DNA of 27,153 bases, from assembly GCA_002387605.1 (NCBI GenBank), contig DGJU01000075.1, positions 1,297 through 28,449 of the forward strand, given 5' to 3'. Each line of letters opens with the position of its first letter. The stretch's first letter is position 1. Source of the stretch: Alphaproteobacteria bacterium UBA4588 (GTDB taxonomy: Bacteria; Pseudomonadota; Alphaproteobacteria; Puniceispirillales; Puniceispirillaceae). The notes under the pieces were generated by a model. The model had not been told where the DNA came from. It worked only from the letters and a program-made list of their open reading frames with translations, and searched no databases. This document shows positions 15,224-23,276 of the stretch, piece by piece. The position numbers and the translations under genes are program-made.

Positions 15224-15607
15224 ATGAGCTCGAGCCGTCCTCTTTCACCGCATTTGCAGGTCTATAAGCTGCCGCTTCCGGCGCTGATGTCAATTACGCA
15301 CAGACTGACAGGTGTTATTCTATCAACAGGCACTGTGCTGATGGCAGGCTTTTTGATTGCGCTTGCGTCAGGCCCTGAAGCTTTTGCTATTGCGCAATTA
15401 TGCGTATCGCATCCGCTCGGCCAGATTGCCTTATTCGGCTATTCGCTGGCGCTATTTTATCATGCCTGTAACGGCATCAGGCATTTATTCTGGGATGCTG
15501 TTATCGGCCTGTCAATTCCGGCTGTTTATAAATCCGGTCAGGTAGCGATTGTGATGGCATTATGCCTGACAGCAGCGCTCTGGTCTGTCATCTATTTTGT
15601 AGTCTAA
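15224..15607 (+). CDS. sdhC: Succinate dehydrogenase cytochrome b556 subunit
   Basis: SdhC is one of two membrane anchors of complex II and carries heme b and part of the ubiquinone site. The 127-residue protein begins MSSSRPLSPHLQVYKLPLPALMSITHRLTG; the SITHRxTG motif is the family signature and its Ser and Arg are near the quinone. The heme-ligand histidine is expected in the FYHACNGIRHLFWD segment around residue 84. Three hydrophobic helices are visible (about 29-52, 68-88, 105-126). The frame is open further upstream to a TTG at 15119, but the conserved N terminus starts at the ATG of 15224, preceded only by a weak AGAAG. sdhD follows after 12 bp. Confidence 0.96.
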   Translation: MSSSRPLSPHLQVYKLPLPALMSITHRLTGVILSTGTVLMAGFLIALASGPEAFAIAQLCVSHPLGQIALFGYSLALFYHACNGIRHLFWDAVIGLSIPAVYKSGQVAIVMALCLTAALWSVIYFVV

Positions 15608-15619
15608 GGGGAGTTTGTC

Positions 15620-16006
15620 ATGAATAAGTCACGCTCAATGCAGACACCATTAGCAGCTGTTCGCGGATTGGGGTCTGCGAAGTCAGGCTTGCATCACTGG
15701 TGGAACCAGCGGATGACCGCGGTTGCGATGGTGCCGCTGGTAATCTGGATGGTAAGTTTATGTATTTTGATGACCGGCGCAAGTTATCAAGACGCTCTTG
15801 CTATTGCCAGCCATCCTGCGAATGCGACTGTGCTGATACTATTTGTAGCGGTGGGATTTTGGCATGCAATACTAGGTTTGCAGGTGATTCTGGAAGACTA
15901 TGTGGCGGCCGAAGGTCTGCGTCTTGTCCTTATCGTAGTCATCCGCATGTTTGCGATTGCGCTGGCGGCTTTGTCAATTTTAAGTATTTTGCGTGTCGCA
16001 CTGTAA
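15620..16006 (+). CDS. sdhD: Succinate dehydrogenase hydrophobic anchor subunit
   Basis: SdhD pairs with SdhC to anchor the flavoprotein and iron-sulfur subunits to the inner membrane. In 128 residues it shows LGSAKSGLHHWWNQRMTAVAMVPL at the start, three hydrophobic helices (about 34-52, 68-88, 100-124), and the conserved HAILGLQVILEDYV motif containing the heme-side histidine and the tyrosine next to the quinone site. AGGGGAG (15607-15613), overlapping the sdhC stop, sits seven bases from the ATG. The order C-D-A-B is the usual one. A 107-bp AT-rich gap with a small hairpin separates it from sdhA. Confidence 0.95.
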   Translation: MNKSRSMQTPLAAVRGLGSAKSGLHHWWNQRMTAVAMVPLVIWMVSLCILMTGASYQDALAIASHPANATVLILFVAVGFWHAILGLQVILEDYVAAEGLRLVLIVVIRMFAIALAALSILSILRVAL

Positions 16007-16020
16007 AAAATCATTATCTG

Positions 16021-16040
16021 ACCTAGATAAAACGCTAGGT
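16021..16040 (+). other. Small hairpin between sdhD and sdhA
   Basis: ACCTAG-ATAAAACG-CTAGGT gives a perfect 6-bp stem with an 8-nt loop, 15 bases after the sdhD stop. The 107-bp gap around it is AT-rich. No T-tract follows, so processing or message stability is more likely than termination. Confidence 0.45.
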
Positions 16041-16113
16041 ATTTGAGCTATCGTTTAAGCATAGTTCTTAATCATTAAGTTAAAGTTATTTTAAGTCATT
16101 GGAGACCATGTCC

Positions 16114-17904
16114 ATGAGCGCGTATGAAATCACAGATCATCATTATGATGTCGTTGTTGTTGGAGCGGGGGGAGCAGGATTGCGAGCCACACTTGGAATG
16201 GCAACATCCGGCCTTCGCACGGCATGTATCACCAAGGTATTCCCGACCCGTTCGCACACTGTTGCAGCACAAGGCGGTATTGGTGCGGCGCTGAATAATA
16301 TGGGTGAAGGCGATAACTGGCGCTTCCATATGTATGACACTGTTAAAGGGTCAGACTGGCTGGGCGATCAGGACGCGATTGAATATATGTGCCGAAATGC
16401 TATTCCGTCGGTTGTTGAGCTGGAACATTTTGGTGTTCCGTTCTCACGCACAGATGAAGGAAATATCTATCAGCGCCCGTTTGGTGGCCACACTCTTGAT
16501 TTTGGTAAATCAATGGCGCGGCGTGCTTGTGCTGCTGCTGACCGGACAGGCCATGCGATTTTGCATACGCTTTATCAGCAATGTCTGCGCCACAAGGCTG
16601 AATTTTTTGTCGAATATTACGCCATCGATCTGCTGATGGATGATAATGGTGCTTGTCAGGGCATCATTGCACTATCAATGGAAGATGGCTCTATTCACCG
16701 CTTCCTTGGTCAGCGCACAGTTCTGGCAACAGGCGGTTATGGCCGTGTCTATTTCTCATGCACATCAGCTCATACCTGCACAGGTGATGGTAATGCGATG
16801 GCGTTGCGCGCTGGTTTGCCGCTTCAGGATATGGAATTTGTTCAGTTCCACCCAACAGGGGTTTATGGCGCTGGCGTTCTGATTACAGAAGGCGCGCGCG
16901 GTGAAGGCGGGTATCTCACAAACTCAGAAGGCGAGCGGTTTATGGAGCGCTATGCGCCAACTGCCAAAGATCTTGCCAGCCGGGATGTTGTGAGCCGCGC
17001 TATGACGATGGAAATCAATGAAGGCAGGGGCGTTGGTCCGAAAAAAGACCATATCATGCTGCATCTGGAGCATATTGACCCCGAAACACTTCATACCCGC
17101 TTGCCGGGCATTACAGAAACAGCCCGTATTTTCTGCGGCGTCGACGTAACAAGAGAGCCTGTTCCGGTTCTGCCAACCGTACACTATAATATGGGCGGCA
17201 TTCCAACCAATTATCATGGTGAGGTTCTCTCTCCAACAGCAGATGACCCAACGCGTGTTGCTCAGGGTCTGATGGCAATTGGTGAGGCAGCTTGTGTCTC
17301 TGTTCATGGCGCAAACCGTCTCGGAACGAACTCGCTTCTTGATATTGTTGTGTTTGGGCGGGCTGCGGCTCACCGTGCTGCTGAAGTTGTAACGCCGGGG
17401 GCAACTTTGCCGCCGCCATCAACAGAATCAACAGACCGTGCGCTAGCGCGTCTGGACAGAATGCGTCATGCAAAAGGCAAGACACAGGTCGGGGCCCTTC
17501 GCCTGGATATGCAGCGTGCCATGCAGCAATATGCGGCTGTGTTCCGGTCCGGTGCAACGCTTGATGAAGGTGTTAAGACAATGGATGATATTGTTGCCCA
17601 GATGTCTGATGTCGGTATTCAGGATCGCTCGCTTATCTGGAATACAGACCTTATTGAAGCGCTCGAGCTTGAAAACCTCATGGGCCAAGCGCTGGTCACT
17701 ATCCGGTCTGCACATCAGCGCACAGAATCACGTGGCGCACATGCGCACGAAGATTTCCCTGATCGTGATGATGAAAACTGGATGAAGCATACAGTGATGT
17801 GGCTTGATGATGAAAACCGGTCAAAAACCGGATATCGTGATGTCACCATGTCAACTATGACAAATGAAGTGCAGCCAATACCGCCTGTTGCACGCGTTTA
17901 CTAA
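16114..17904 (+). CDS. sdhA: Succinate dehydrogenase flavoprotein subunit
   Basis: SdhA oxidises succinate to fumarate using covalently bound FAD and passes electrons to SdhB. The 596-residue protein has the dinucleotide fold VVVVGAGGAGLRA (about residues 11-23) and H48 in TRSHTVAAQGG, the histidine that binds FAD. It also carries QFHPTGVYGAGVLITEGARGEGG, the SRDVVSRAM segment with the catalytic arginine region, HYNMGGIPTN, and SVHGANRLGTNSLLD. I chose the ATG at 16114, nine bases from GGAG (16101-16104); the in-frame ATG at 16108 is only three bases from it and adds just MS. It is the third gene of sdhCDAB. Confidence 0.98.
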   Translation: MSAYEITDHHYDVVVVGAGGAGLRATLGMATSGLRTACITKVFPTRSHTVAAQGGIGAALNNMGEGDNWRFHMYDTVKGSDWLGDQDAIEYMCRNAIPSVVELEHFGVPFSRTDEGNIYQRPFGGHTLDFGKSMARRACAAADRTGHAILHTLYQQCLRHKAEFFVEYYAIDLLMDDNGACQGIIALSMEDGSIHRFLGQRTVLATGGYGRVYFSCTSAHTCTGDGNAMALRAGLPLQDMEFVQFHPTGVYGAGVLITEGARGEGGYLTNSEGERFMERYAPTAKDLASRDVVSRAMTMEINEGRGVGPKKDHIMLHLEHIDPETLHTRLPGITETARIFCGVDVTREPVPVLPTVHYNMGGIPTNYHGEVLSPTADDPTRVAQGLMAIGEAACVSVHGANRLGTNSLLDIVVFGRAAAHRAAEVVTPGATLPPPSTESTDRALARLDRMRHAKGKTQVGALRLDMQRAMQQYAAVFRSGATLDEGVKTMDDIVAQMSDVGIQDRSLIWNTDLIEALELENLMGQALVTIRSAHQRTESRGAHAHEDFPDRDDENWMKHTVMWLDDENRSKTGYRDVTMSTMTNEVQPIPPVARVY

Positions 17905-17913
17905 ATAGGGATA

Positions 17914-17929
17914 AGGCTCGGGCGAGCCT
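17914..17929 (+). other. Hairpin between sdhA and sdhB
   Basis: AGGCTC-GGGC-GAGCCT is a 6-bp perfect stem with a 4-nt loop, ten bases after the sdhA stop. A weaker hairpin (ACGATGC...GCATTCGT, about 17942-17963) follows. Neither has a T-tract. Confidence 0.5.
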
Positions 17930-17984
17930 GCTATCAGAATAACGATGCTAGTGTCGCATTCGTACTTTCGGGGAAAAGAGAAAA

Positions 17985-18767
17985 ATGGCTCAATTTACAT
18001 TGCCGACCAACTCTAAGGTTACCTCAGGTAATCATTATCCGGCTCCTGAAGGGGCAACCAATACAAAGACCTTCGAGATTTATCGCTGGTCGCCTGATGA
18101 TGATGCCAATCCCCGTCTTGATAGTTTTGAGATTGACCTTGATGATTGTGGGCCAATGGTACTTGATGCCCTTATCAAGATTAAGAACGAAGTTGATTCC
18201 AGCCTTACATTCCGTCGGTCTTGTCGTGAGGGTATCTGCGGCTCTTGCTCAATGAACATTGACGGCGGCAATACACTCGCCTGCCTTAAGCCAATTGATG
18301 ACGTTAAAGGCGAAGTTGCAATCTACCCGCTGCCGCATATGCCTGTGGTAAAAGACCTTGTGCCTGATTTAACACATGCCTACGCGCAGCTAACATCTGT
18401 TGAGCCGTGGCTCAAGGCTGATACACCTGCCCCAGAGGGCCGCGAGCGCAAGCAATCTCCGGATGAGCGTGAAGCAGTTGACGGTTTGTGGGAATGCGTG
18501 CTGTGCTTTAGTTGCACAACATCATGTCCGTCTTACTGGTGGAATGGTGATAAATATCTCGGCCCCGCGGTCTTGTTGCAGGCCTATCGCTGGATAGCTG
18601 ACAGCCGTGATGAGTATACAGGTGAGCGACTTGATGCGCTTGAAGATCCCTTCCGCCTCTATCGCTGTCATACAATTATGAACTGCGCCAAGACATGTCC
18701 CAAAGGTCTTAACCCGGGCAAGGCCATCGGCGAGATTAAAAAACTGATGGTTCAGCGTCAGGGCTAG
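17985..18767 (+). CDS. sdhB: Succinate dehydrogenase iron-sulfur subunit
   Basis: SdhB carries electrons from FAD to ubiquinone through three iron-sulfur clusters on the cytoplasmic face of the membrane. In 260 residues it shows the plant-ferredoxin-type [2Fe-2S] motif SCREGICGSCSMNIDGGNTLAC (around residues 74-96). Two C-terminal motifs bind the [4Fe-4S] and [3Fe-4S] centres: CVLCFSCTTSCPSYWW and CHTIMNCAKTCPKGLNPG. The WWNGDKYLGPA segment near the quinone site is also present. Length is normal for alphaproteobacteria. The ATG at 17985 follows GGGGAAAAGAG. The gene ends nine bases before zapE, so zapE is likely read through from the sdh promoter. Confidence 0.98.
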   Translation: MAQFTLPTNSKVTSGNHYPAPEGATNTKTFEIYRWSPDDDANPRLDSFEIDLDDCGPMVLDALIKIKNEVDSSLTFRRSCREGICGSCSMNIDGGNTLACLKPIDDVKGEVAIYPLPHMPVVKDLVPDLTHAYAQLTSVEPWLKADTPAPEGRERKQSPDEREAVDGLWECVLCFSCTTSCPSYWWNGDKYLGPAVLLQAYRWIADSRDEYTGERLDALEDPFRLYRCHTIMNCAKTCPKGLNPGKAIGEIKKLMVQRQG

Positions 18768-18776
18768 TTAATAGAG

Positions 18777-19910
18777 ATGGTCGCTATCAGTCAGTCCAGC
18801 GACGCATCATCTCCGCTGAGCCGCTATCAGCAGTTCGTAGCGCAGGGCCGTCTCAAAGCTGATGAGGGGCAAGCTCAGGCTGTCACGCTGCTGAACACGT
18901 TGTTTCAGGAGCTAGCAAACACAAAAACACAGCCCGGAAAGGGGCGCTGGCAGAAATTATTTGGCCGCGCTTCTTCTGATGTATCAGCCACTATTTCAGG
19001 GTTGTATCTTTATGGCGGTGTTGGCCGCGGCAAAACCATGCTGATGGATATGTTTGCCTCCTGCCTTGAGACAGGCAGCTATCAGCGTCTTCATTTTCAT
19101 GATTTTATGGTGATGGCACATAACGCTGTGCAGGCCGCGCGCAATGCGGACGCCGCAGACCCCTTTACCCATGCAGCAGAGCAGTTGATAAAAGCAGGAC
19201 ATATTATCTGTTTTGATGAAATGGAAGTGCGCGACATTGCAGACGCAATGATTGTTCAGCGGCTTTTTGCAGCGCTCTGGAATAAAGGAATGGTGCTGAT
19301 TGCGACATCAAACCGTGCGCCGGACCAGCTTTATCTGAACGGGTTACATCGTGACAGGTTCCTGCCATTTATCGAACAGATTAATAGCCGTCTGACAATC
19401 CATGAAATTGCGCGCGGCCCGGATTGGCGCCAGCAATATCTCGCAGAGATTTCAAACTGGCATGTGAAAACGCTAGATGATGATTGCACAGTAAGCCTTG
19501 ATGCTATTTTTGCCCGGCTTACAGACAATGAGCCAGCTGGCCCTGAAACAGTTACAATTGCGGCGCGCGATGTGCTGCTTGCAAAAGTTGCAGGCGATGT
19601 GGCAGATACGCCGTTTGCTGCCTTGTGTGGTGTGCCGTTGGGTGCCCGTGACTATCTTGCCTTGGCAGACCGTCTAGCAGGCCTTGTGATCCGCGATATT
19701 CCTGTATTAGGGGATGCTGAACAGAATGAAGCCCGCCGGTTTATGTGGCTTATTGATGCGTTTTATGACCGGGGACGCTTTCTTATTGCGAGTGCCGAGA
19801 AACCTGTAGAATCACTCTATACCGGAAGCCAGTGGGCGTTCGAGTTTGACCGCACATGTTCACGCCTGGAAGAGATGGCGCGTGCCCGTTTCGGCAGTGA
19901 TACGCAATAG
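18777..19910 (+). CDS. zapE: AFG1/ZapE-family ATPase
   Basis: The 377-residue protein is an AFG1-like P-loop ATPase. In E. coli the family member ZapE acts at the division ring; the mitochondrial member Afg1/LACE1 assists turnover of respiratory-complex subunits. Motifs are Walker A GGVGRGKT with K86, FHDFM, Walker B ICFDEMEVRDIADAM with D147-E148, and the sensor-like ATSNRAPDQLYLNGLHRDRFLPFI. Its place directly after sdhB, seen widely in alphaproteobacteria, fits a link with complex II quality control, but that is inference. The ATG at 18777 has only a weak Shine-Dalgarno (TAGAG), so translation may depend on that of sdhB nine bases upstream. A 244-bp leader separates it from mdh. Confidence 0.95.
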   Translation: MVAISQSSDASSPLSRYQQFVAQGRLKADEGQAQAVTLLNTLFQELANTKTQPGKGRWQKLFGRASSDVSATISGLYLYGGVGRGKTMLMDMFASCLETGSYQRLHFHDFMVMAHNAVQAARNADAADPFTHAAEQLIKAGHIICFDEMEVRDIADAMIVQRLFAALWNKGMVLIATSNRAPDQLYLNGLHRDRFLPFIEQINSRLTIHEIARGPDWRQQYLAEISNWHVKTLDDDCTVSLDAIFARLTDNEPAGPETVTIAARDVLLAKVAGDVADTPFAALCGVPLGARDYLALADRLAGLVIRDIPVLGDAEQNEARRFMWLIDAFYDRGRFLIASAEKPVESLYTGSQWAFEFDRTCSRLEEMARARFGSDTQ

Positions 19911-19987
19911 AGCCGATTTTGTGAGCCCAGCAGGCAAAAAGGAAGCGTCTCAGCAAATTTGATAACAAAGAGGGCGGTGTGCTCATC

Positions 19988-20112
19988 ATGACGTTATGTC
20001 TTGCACCTGCCTGCAAAATTGGCTACCTATCACCCAACGGGGTCATCTTTTTTCAGTAGGTAACAGCCATTCACTCTGGCGCTTGTTACGTCACCTATCG
20101 CAGCACAGATAG
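19988..20112 (+). promoter_or_regulatory. mdh leader: short ORF and competing helices
   Basis: A 23-codon ORF runs from ATG 19988 to TAG 20057-20059. Its TACCTA (20024-20029) can pair with TAGGTA (20057-20062), which includes its own stop codon. The same segment also belongs to a stronger hairpin: GTAACAGCCA (20060-20069) with TGGC (20077-20080) and TGTTAC (20084-20089), a 3-nt bulge between. CTATC/GATAG (20095-20112) follows. A small ACCC-AACG-GGGT stem plus six T (20031-20053) might be a weak terminator for zapE. TATGAT (20130-20135) is -10-like but lacks a -35. Confidence 0.35.
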
Positions 20113-20154
20113 CCTCTTCTACAAAATGATATGATAAAATGGGGACGCTCTAAC

Positions 20155-21105
20155 ATGGCACGCAATAAAATCGCACTTATTGGTTCTGGTAATATTGGCG
20201 GCACGCTCGCTCTTCTGGCTGGACTAAAAGAACTTGGCGACATTGTATTGTTTGATATTCAAGAAGGTATTCCGCAAGGTAAGGCGCTTGATATTGCGCA
20301 AGCCACGCCGATTGAAGGCTTTGATGCATCTGTGACGGGAGCGAATTCTTATGATGCGCTTGCTGATGCTGATGTGGTGATTGTAACCGCTGGTGTAGCC
20401 CGTAAGCCTGGCATGAGCCGCGACGATCTTGTTGGCATTAATACCAAAGTTATGACGCAAGTTGGCGAAGGCATTAAACATAATTGTCCGGGCGCCTTTG
20501 TTATCTGTATTACAAACCCGCTTGATGCGATGGTTGGTGTGCTTCAGCGCGCCTCTGGCCTGCCTGCTGCCCGTGTTGTGGGAATGGCTGGCGTACTGGA
20601 TAGTGCCCGTTTCCGCTACTTCCTTGCCGAAGAATTCAATGTATCTGTTGAGGATGTAACAGCGTTCGTTCTTGGCGGACATGGCGATACCATGGTGCCA
20701 CTTGTTCGCTACTCGGCTGTGGCCGGCATTCCTGTGCCAGATCTGATTGCTATGGGCTGGTCAACCGAAGAAAAAATTGCTGAAATTGTTCAGCGCACCC
20801 GTGATGGTGGCGCTGAGATTGTTGGCTTGTTGAAAACGGGCTCAGCCTTTTATGCACCAGCATCATCAGCGATTGAAATGGCGGATGCCTATCTTAAAGA
20901 TAAAAAACGCCTGCTGCCATGCGCTGCTTATGTTGAAAATGCCTATGGTCTTGACGGCATGTATGTTGGTGTGCCTGTTATTCTTGGTGCAGGCGGTGTG
21001 GAACGGATCGTTGAAATCACACTGAACGAAGAAGAACAAGCCATGTTCACGCATTCAGTCAATGCGGTAAAAGCACTCAATGAAATTGTAGAACGGGTCG
21101 AATAG
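20155..21105 (+). CDS. mdh: Malate dehydrogenase (NAD)
   Basis: Mdh interconverts malate and oxaloacetate in the TCA cycle. The 316-residue sequence is of the lactate-dehydrogenase-like malate dehydrogenase type common in alphaproteobacteria: dinucleotide loop IALIGSGNIGGTLA, FDIQEG with the NAD-selecting Asp, the mobile-loop arginines in RKPGMSRDDL (malate specificity), CITNPLDAMV, and catalytic H176 in GGHGDTMVPL. I start at the ATG of 20155, nine bases from GGGGA (20141-20145); the frame's first ATG (20131) would add eight residues, MIKWGRSN, that do not fit the family. A long leader precedes it and a strong terminator overlaps its stop codon, so it may be transcribed as a unit apart from sucCDAB. 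Confidence 0.98.
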   Translation: MARNKIALIGSGNIGGTLALLAGLKELGDIVLFDIQEGIPQGKALDIAQATPIEGFDASVTGANSYDALADADVVIVTAGVARKPGMSRDDLVGINTKVMTQVGEGIKHNCPGAFVICITNPLDAMVGVLQRASGLPAARVVGMAGVLDSARFRYFLAEEFNVSVEDVTAFVLGGHGDTMVPLVRYSAVAGIPVPDLIAMGWSTEEKIAEIVQRTRDGGAEIVGLLKTGSAFYAPASSAIEMADAYLKDKKRLLPCAAYVENAYGLDGMYVGVPVILGAGGVERIVEITLNEEEQAMFTHSVNAVKALNEIVERVE

Positions 21106-21118
21106 ACCCGTTTTTTTT
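21092..21118 (+). terminator. Intrinsic terminator overlapping the mdh stop codon
   Basis: AACGGGTC (21092-21099) pairs perfectly with GACCCGTT (21105-21112) across a GAATA loop, and eight T follow (21111-21118). The TAG stop (21103-21105) lies in the loop and first stem base. This is the only textbook intrinsic terminator in the window. Confidence 0.93.
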
Positions 21119-21210
21119 GGCCGGGTATGGCACGAGGGTTTATTGTTCGCCGAATTATATGGTGGGGCATAAACTACACATAATAGATTTTAATAAGGGG
21201 GTAGACGGTT

Positions 21211-22377
21211 GTGAATATCCATGAACATCAAGCAAAGAGCCTACTGAAAGACTATGGTGTACCGGTGCCAACCGGCTATGCTGTTTTCAGTGTGGAGGAA
21301 GCTGTTGAGGCAGCCGGCAAAATCGAGGGTAATGTCAAAGTTGTCAAAGCCCAAATCCACGCAGGTGGCCGCGGCAAAGCAGGCGGTGTCAAGGTTGTAA
21401 CCTCTATTGAGGCAGTCAAAGAAGAAGCAACGCGTCTTTTTGGTTCTGTTCTGGTAACGCATCAAACAGGACCATCTGGCAAAGAAGTCCAGCGTCTTTA
21501 TATCGAAGAAGGCTGTGATATTGGCAGCGAGCTCTATCTTTCAATGTTGGTTGATAGAGGCACATCTACTGTAACGATCATTGCCTCAACCGAAGGCGGG
21601 ATGGATATCGAAGCTGTTGCTGCGGAAACACCGGAAAAAATTATAACGGTATCCATTGACCCGGCAACAGGCTTGAAGCCGCATCATGCACGCCGCGTTG
21701 CCAAGGCATTAATGCTCGAAGGCGCAACTGCCAAGCAGGCCGGACCATTCTTGAAAAGTCTTTATGATGCGTTTGTTTCAACCGATGCTGCTCTGCTTGA
21801 AGTGAACCCGCTTGTTGTAACAGGTGATGGCGCGCTTATCGCACTAGATGCTAAGATGGGCTTTGATGATAATGCGCTGTTCCGTCAGAAGGATATTCTG
21901 GCGTTACGTGATTTATCCGAAGAAGATCCAGCTGAAGTGCGCGCCTCTGAATTTGAGCTAAACTACATCAAACTAGATGGCACAATTGGCTGTATGGTGA
22001 ATGGTGCTGGTCTTGCGATGGCAACTATGGACATCATCAAGCTGGAAGGTGCTGAGCCAGCAAACTTCCTTGATGTTGGTGGCAGTGCAACGACCGAGCG
22101 TGTGACAGAGGCTTTTAAAATCATTCTGTCGGATGACAATGTGGAAGGTATTCTTGTGAATATCTTTGGCGGCATCATGCGCTGTGATGTGATTGCCCAA
22201 GGTGTTGTTGAAGCAGCGAAAGTTCTTGGTCTAACCAAGCCTCTTGTTGTGCGCCTTGAAGGAACAAATGTTGAAGAAGGCAAAAAGATTATGGCCGAGT
22301 CCGGTCTTGCCATTATTCCTGCTGATAATTTGGGTGACGCGGCACGTAAAATCGTTGCGGCCGTGAAAGGAGCTTAA
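21211..22377 (+). CDS. sucC: Succinyl-CoA synthetase beta subunit (ADP-forming)
   Basis: SucC and SucD make succinyl-CoA synthetase, which couples succinyl-CoA cleavage to nucleotide triphosphate formation. The 388-residue protein begins MNIHEHQAKSLLKDYGVPVPTGYAV and has the ATP-grasp domain with KAQIHAGGRGKAGGVKV (around residues 46-62), LEVNPLVV, and the C-terminal CoA-ligase part with GGSATTERV, NIFGGIMRCD and RLEGTNVEEGK. The start codon is GTG (21211), eight bases after AAGGGGG; no in-frame ATG fits. Because a strong terminator precedes it, the suc genes need their own promoter; CATAAT (21179-21184, 5 of 6 to a -10) is the best candidate but has no clear -35. sucD follows after three bases. 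Confidence 0.98.
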   Translation: MNIHEHQAKSLLKDYGVPVPTGYAVFSVEEAVEAAGKIEGNVKVVKAQIHAGGRGKAGGVKVVTSIEAVKEEATRLFGSVLVTHQTGPSGKEVQRLYIEEGCDIGSELYLSMLVDRGTSTVTIIASTEGGMDIEAVAAETPEKIITVSIDPATGLKPHHARRVAKALMLEGATAKQAGPFLKSLYDAFVSTDAALLEVNPLVVTGDGALIALDAKMGFDDNALFRQKDILALRDLSEEDPAEVRASEFELNYIKLDGTIGCMVNGAGLAMATMDIIKLEGAEPANFLDVGGSATTERVTEAFKIILSDDNVEGILVNIFGGIMRCDVIAQGVVEAAKVLGLTKPLVVRLEGTNVEEGKKIMAESGLAIIPADNLGDAARKIVAAVKGA

Positions 22378-22380
22378 CGC

Positions 22381-23259
22381 ATGTCTGTACTTATCGATGC
22401 ACAAACAAAGGTAATCTGTCAGGGCTTTACAGGCTCACAAGGCACATTCCACTCAGAACAGGCAATTGCCTATGGCACGAAAATGGTCGGTGGTGTTACA
22501 CCGGGCAAGGGCGGACAGACACATCTTGATCTGCCTGTTTTTGATACTGTTGCCGAAGCCAAGCAGGAAACAGATGCAGATGCGTCTGTTATCTATGTGC
22601 CGCCTCCATTTGCAGCTGATTCTATTCTGGAAGCGATTGAAGCTGAAATTCCGCTCATTGTCTGTATCACCGAAGGTATTCCGGTAATGGATATGGTAGC
22701 GGTAAAACGGGCTTTGTCTGGCTCAAAAAGCCGGCTTATCGGACCAAACTGCCCGGGTGTTATTACGCCTGGCGGATGTAAGATCGGGATTATGCCAGGC
22801 CATATTCATCAGGTCGGCAAGATAGGTATTGTCTCGCGTTCAGGAACGCTCACCTATGAAGCAGTTGCGCAAACATCTGCTGCAGGTCTTGGCCAGTCTA
22901 CTTGTATTGGCATTGGCGGTGACCCCGTCAATGGGACCAACTTTATTGATTGTTTAGAACTGTTTCTGGGTGATGATCAGACAGAAGCAATCGTGATGAT
23001 TGGTGAAATTGGTGGCTCAGCCGAAGAAGAGGCAGCTGCCTTTTATGCGGCGCAGGCAAACAGAAAGCCAATCGCTGGATTTATCGCTGGTCAAACAGCA
23101 CCTCCTGGCCGGCGGATGGGCCATGCTGGCGCTATTGTTGCTGGCGGAAGTGGCGCTGCGTCAGACAAAATTATAGCAATGGAAGCTGCTGGTTTTGTAA
23201 TGGCGGCATCACCATCTATGCTGGGAGAAGCGATTCAGGAAGCTATTTCGCGGTCTTAA
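22381..23259 (+). CDS. sucD: Succinyl-CoA synthetase alpha subunit
   Basis: SucD binds CoA and carries the phosphohistidine intermediate. The 292-residue protein shows the CoA-binding Rossmann part with CQGFTGSQGTFHSEQAIAYG and GGVTPGKGGQTHLDLPVF, then GPNCPGVITPG, SRSGTLTYEAVAQT, GIGGDPVNGTNFID, and H248 in RRMGHAGAIVAGG, the residue that is phosphorylated. AGGAG at the end of sucC serves as ribosome binding site. Length and order match the E. coli homologue. The gap that follows (205 bp before sucA) is longer than others in the suc set and holds unusual complementary sequences. Confidence 0.98.
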   Translation: MSVLIDAQTKVICQGFTGSQGTFHSEQAIAYGTKMVGGVTPGKGGQTHLDLPVFDTVAEAKQETDADASVIYVPPPFAADSILEAIEAEIPLIVCITEGIPVMDMVAVKRALSGSKSRLIGPNCPGVITPGGCKIGIMPGHIHQVGKIGIVSRSGTLTYEAVAQTSAAGLGQSTCIGIGGDPVNGTNFIDCLELFLGDDQTEAIVMIGEIGGSAEEEAAAFYAAQANRKPIAGFIAGQTAPPGRRMGHAGAIVAGGSGAASDKIIAMEAAGFVMAASPSMLGEAIQEAISRS

Positions 23260-23276
23260 AAGAATACCATGTTGAG

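Noticed and set aside
16080..16094. TTAA-N7-TTAA resembling a CtrA binding site before sdhA
   Set aside because: The gap is very AT-rich, the flanking bases do not extend the consensus, and the site lies inside an operon directly before a Shine-Dalgarno.
19921..20024. Long-range inverted repeat GCAGGC...GCCTGC with flanking AGCC...GGCT after zapE
   Set aside because: The arms are about 70 bases apart and only six and four bases long; without covariation data this is not distinguishable from chance.
20224..20682. 152-codon reverse frame over mdh
   Set aside because: Antisense shadow of a certain gene; its Asn/Arg/Ile-rich product shows no recognisable motif.
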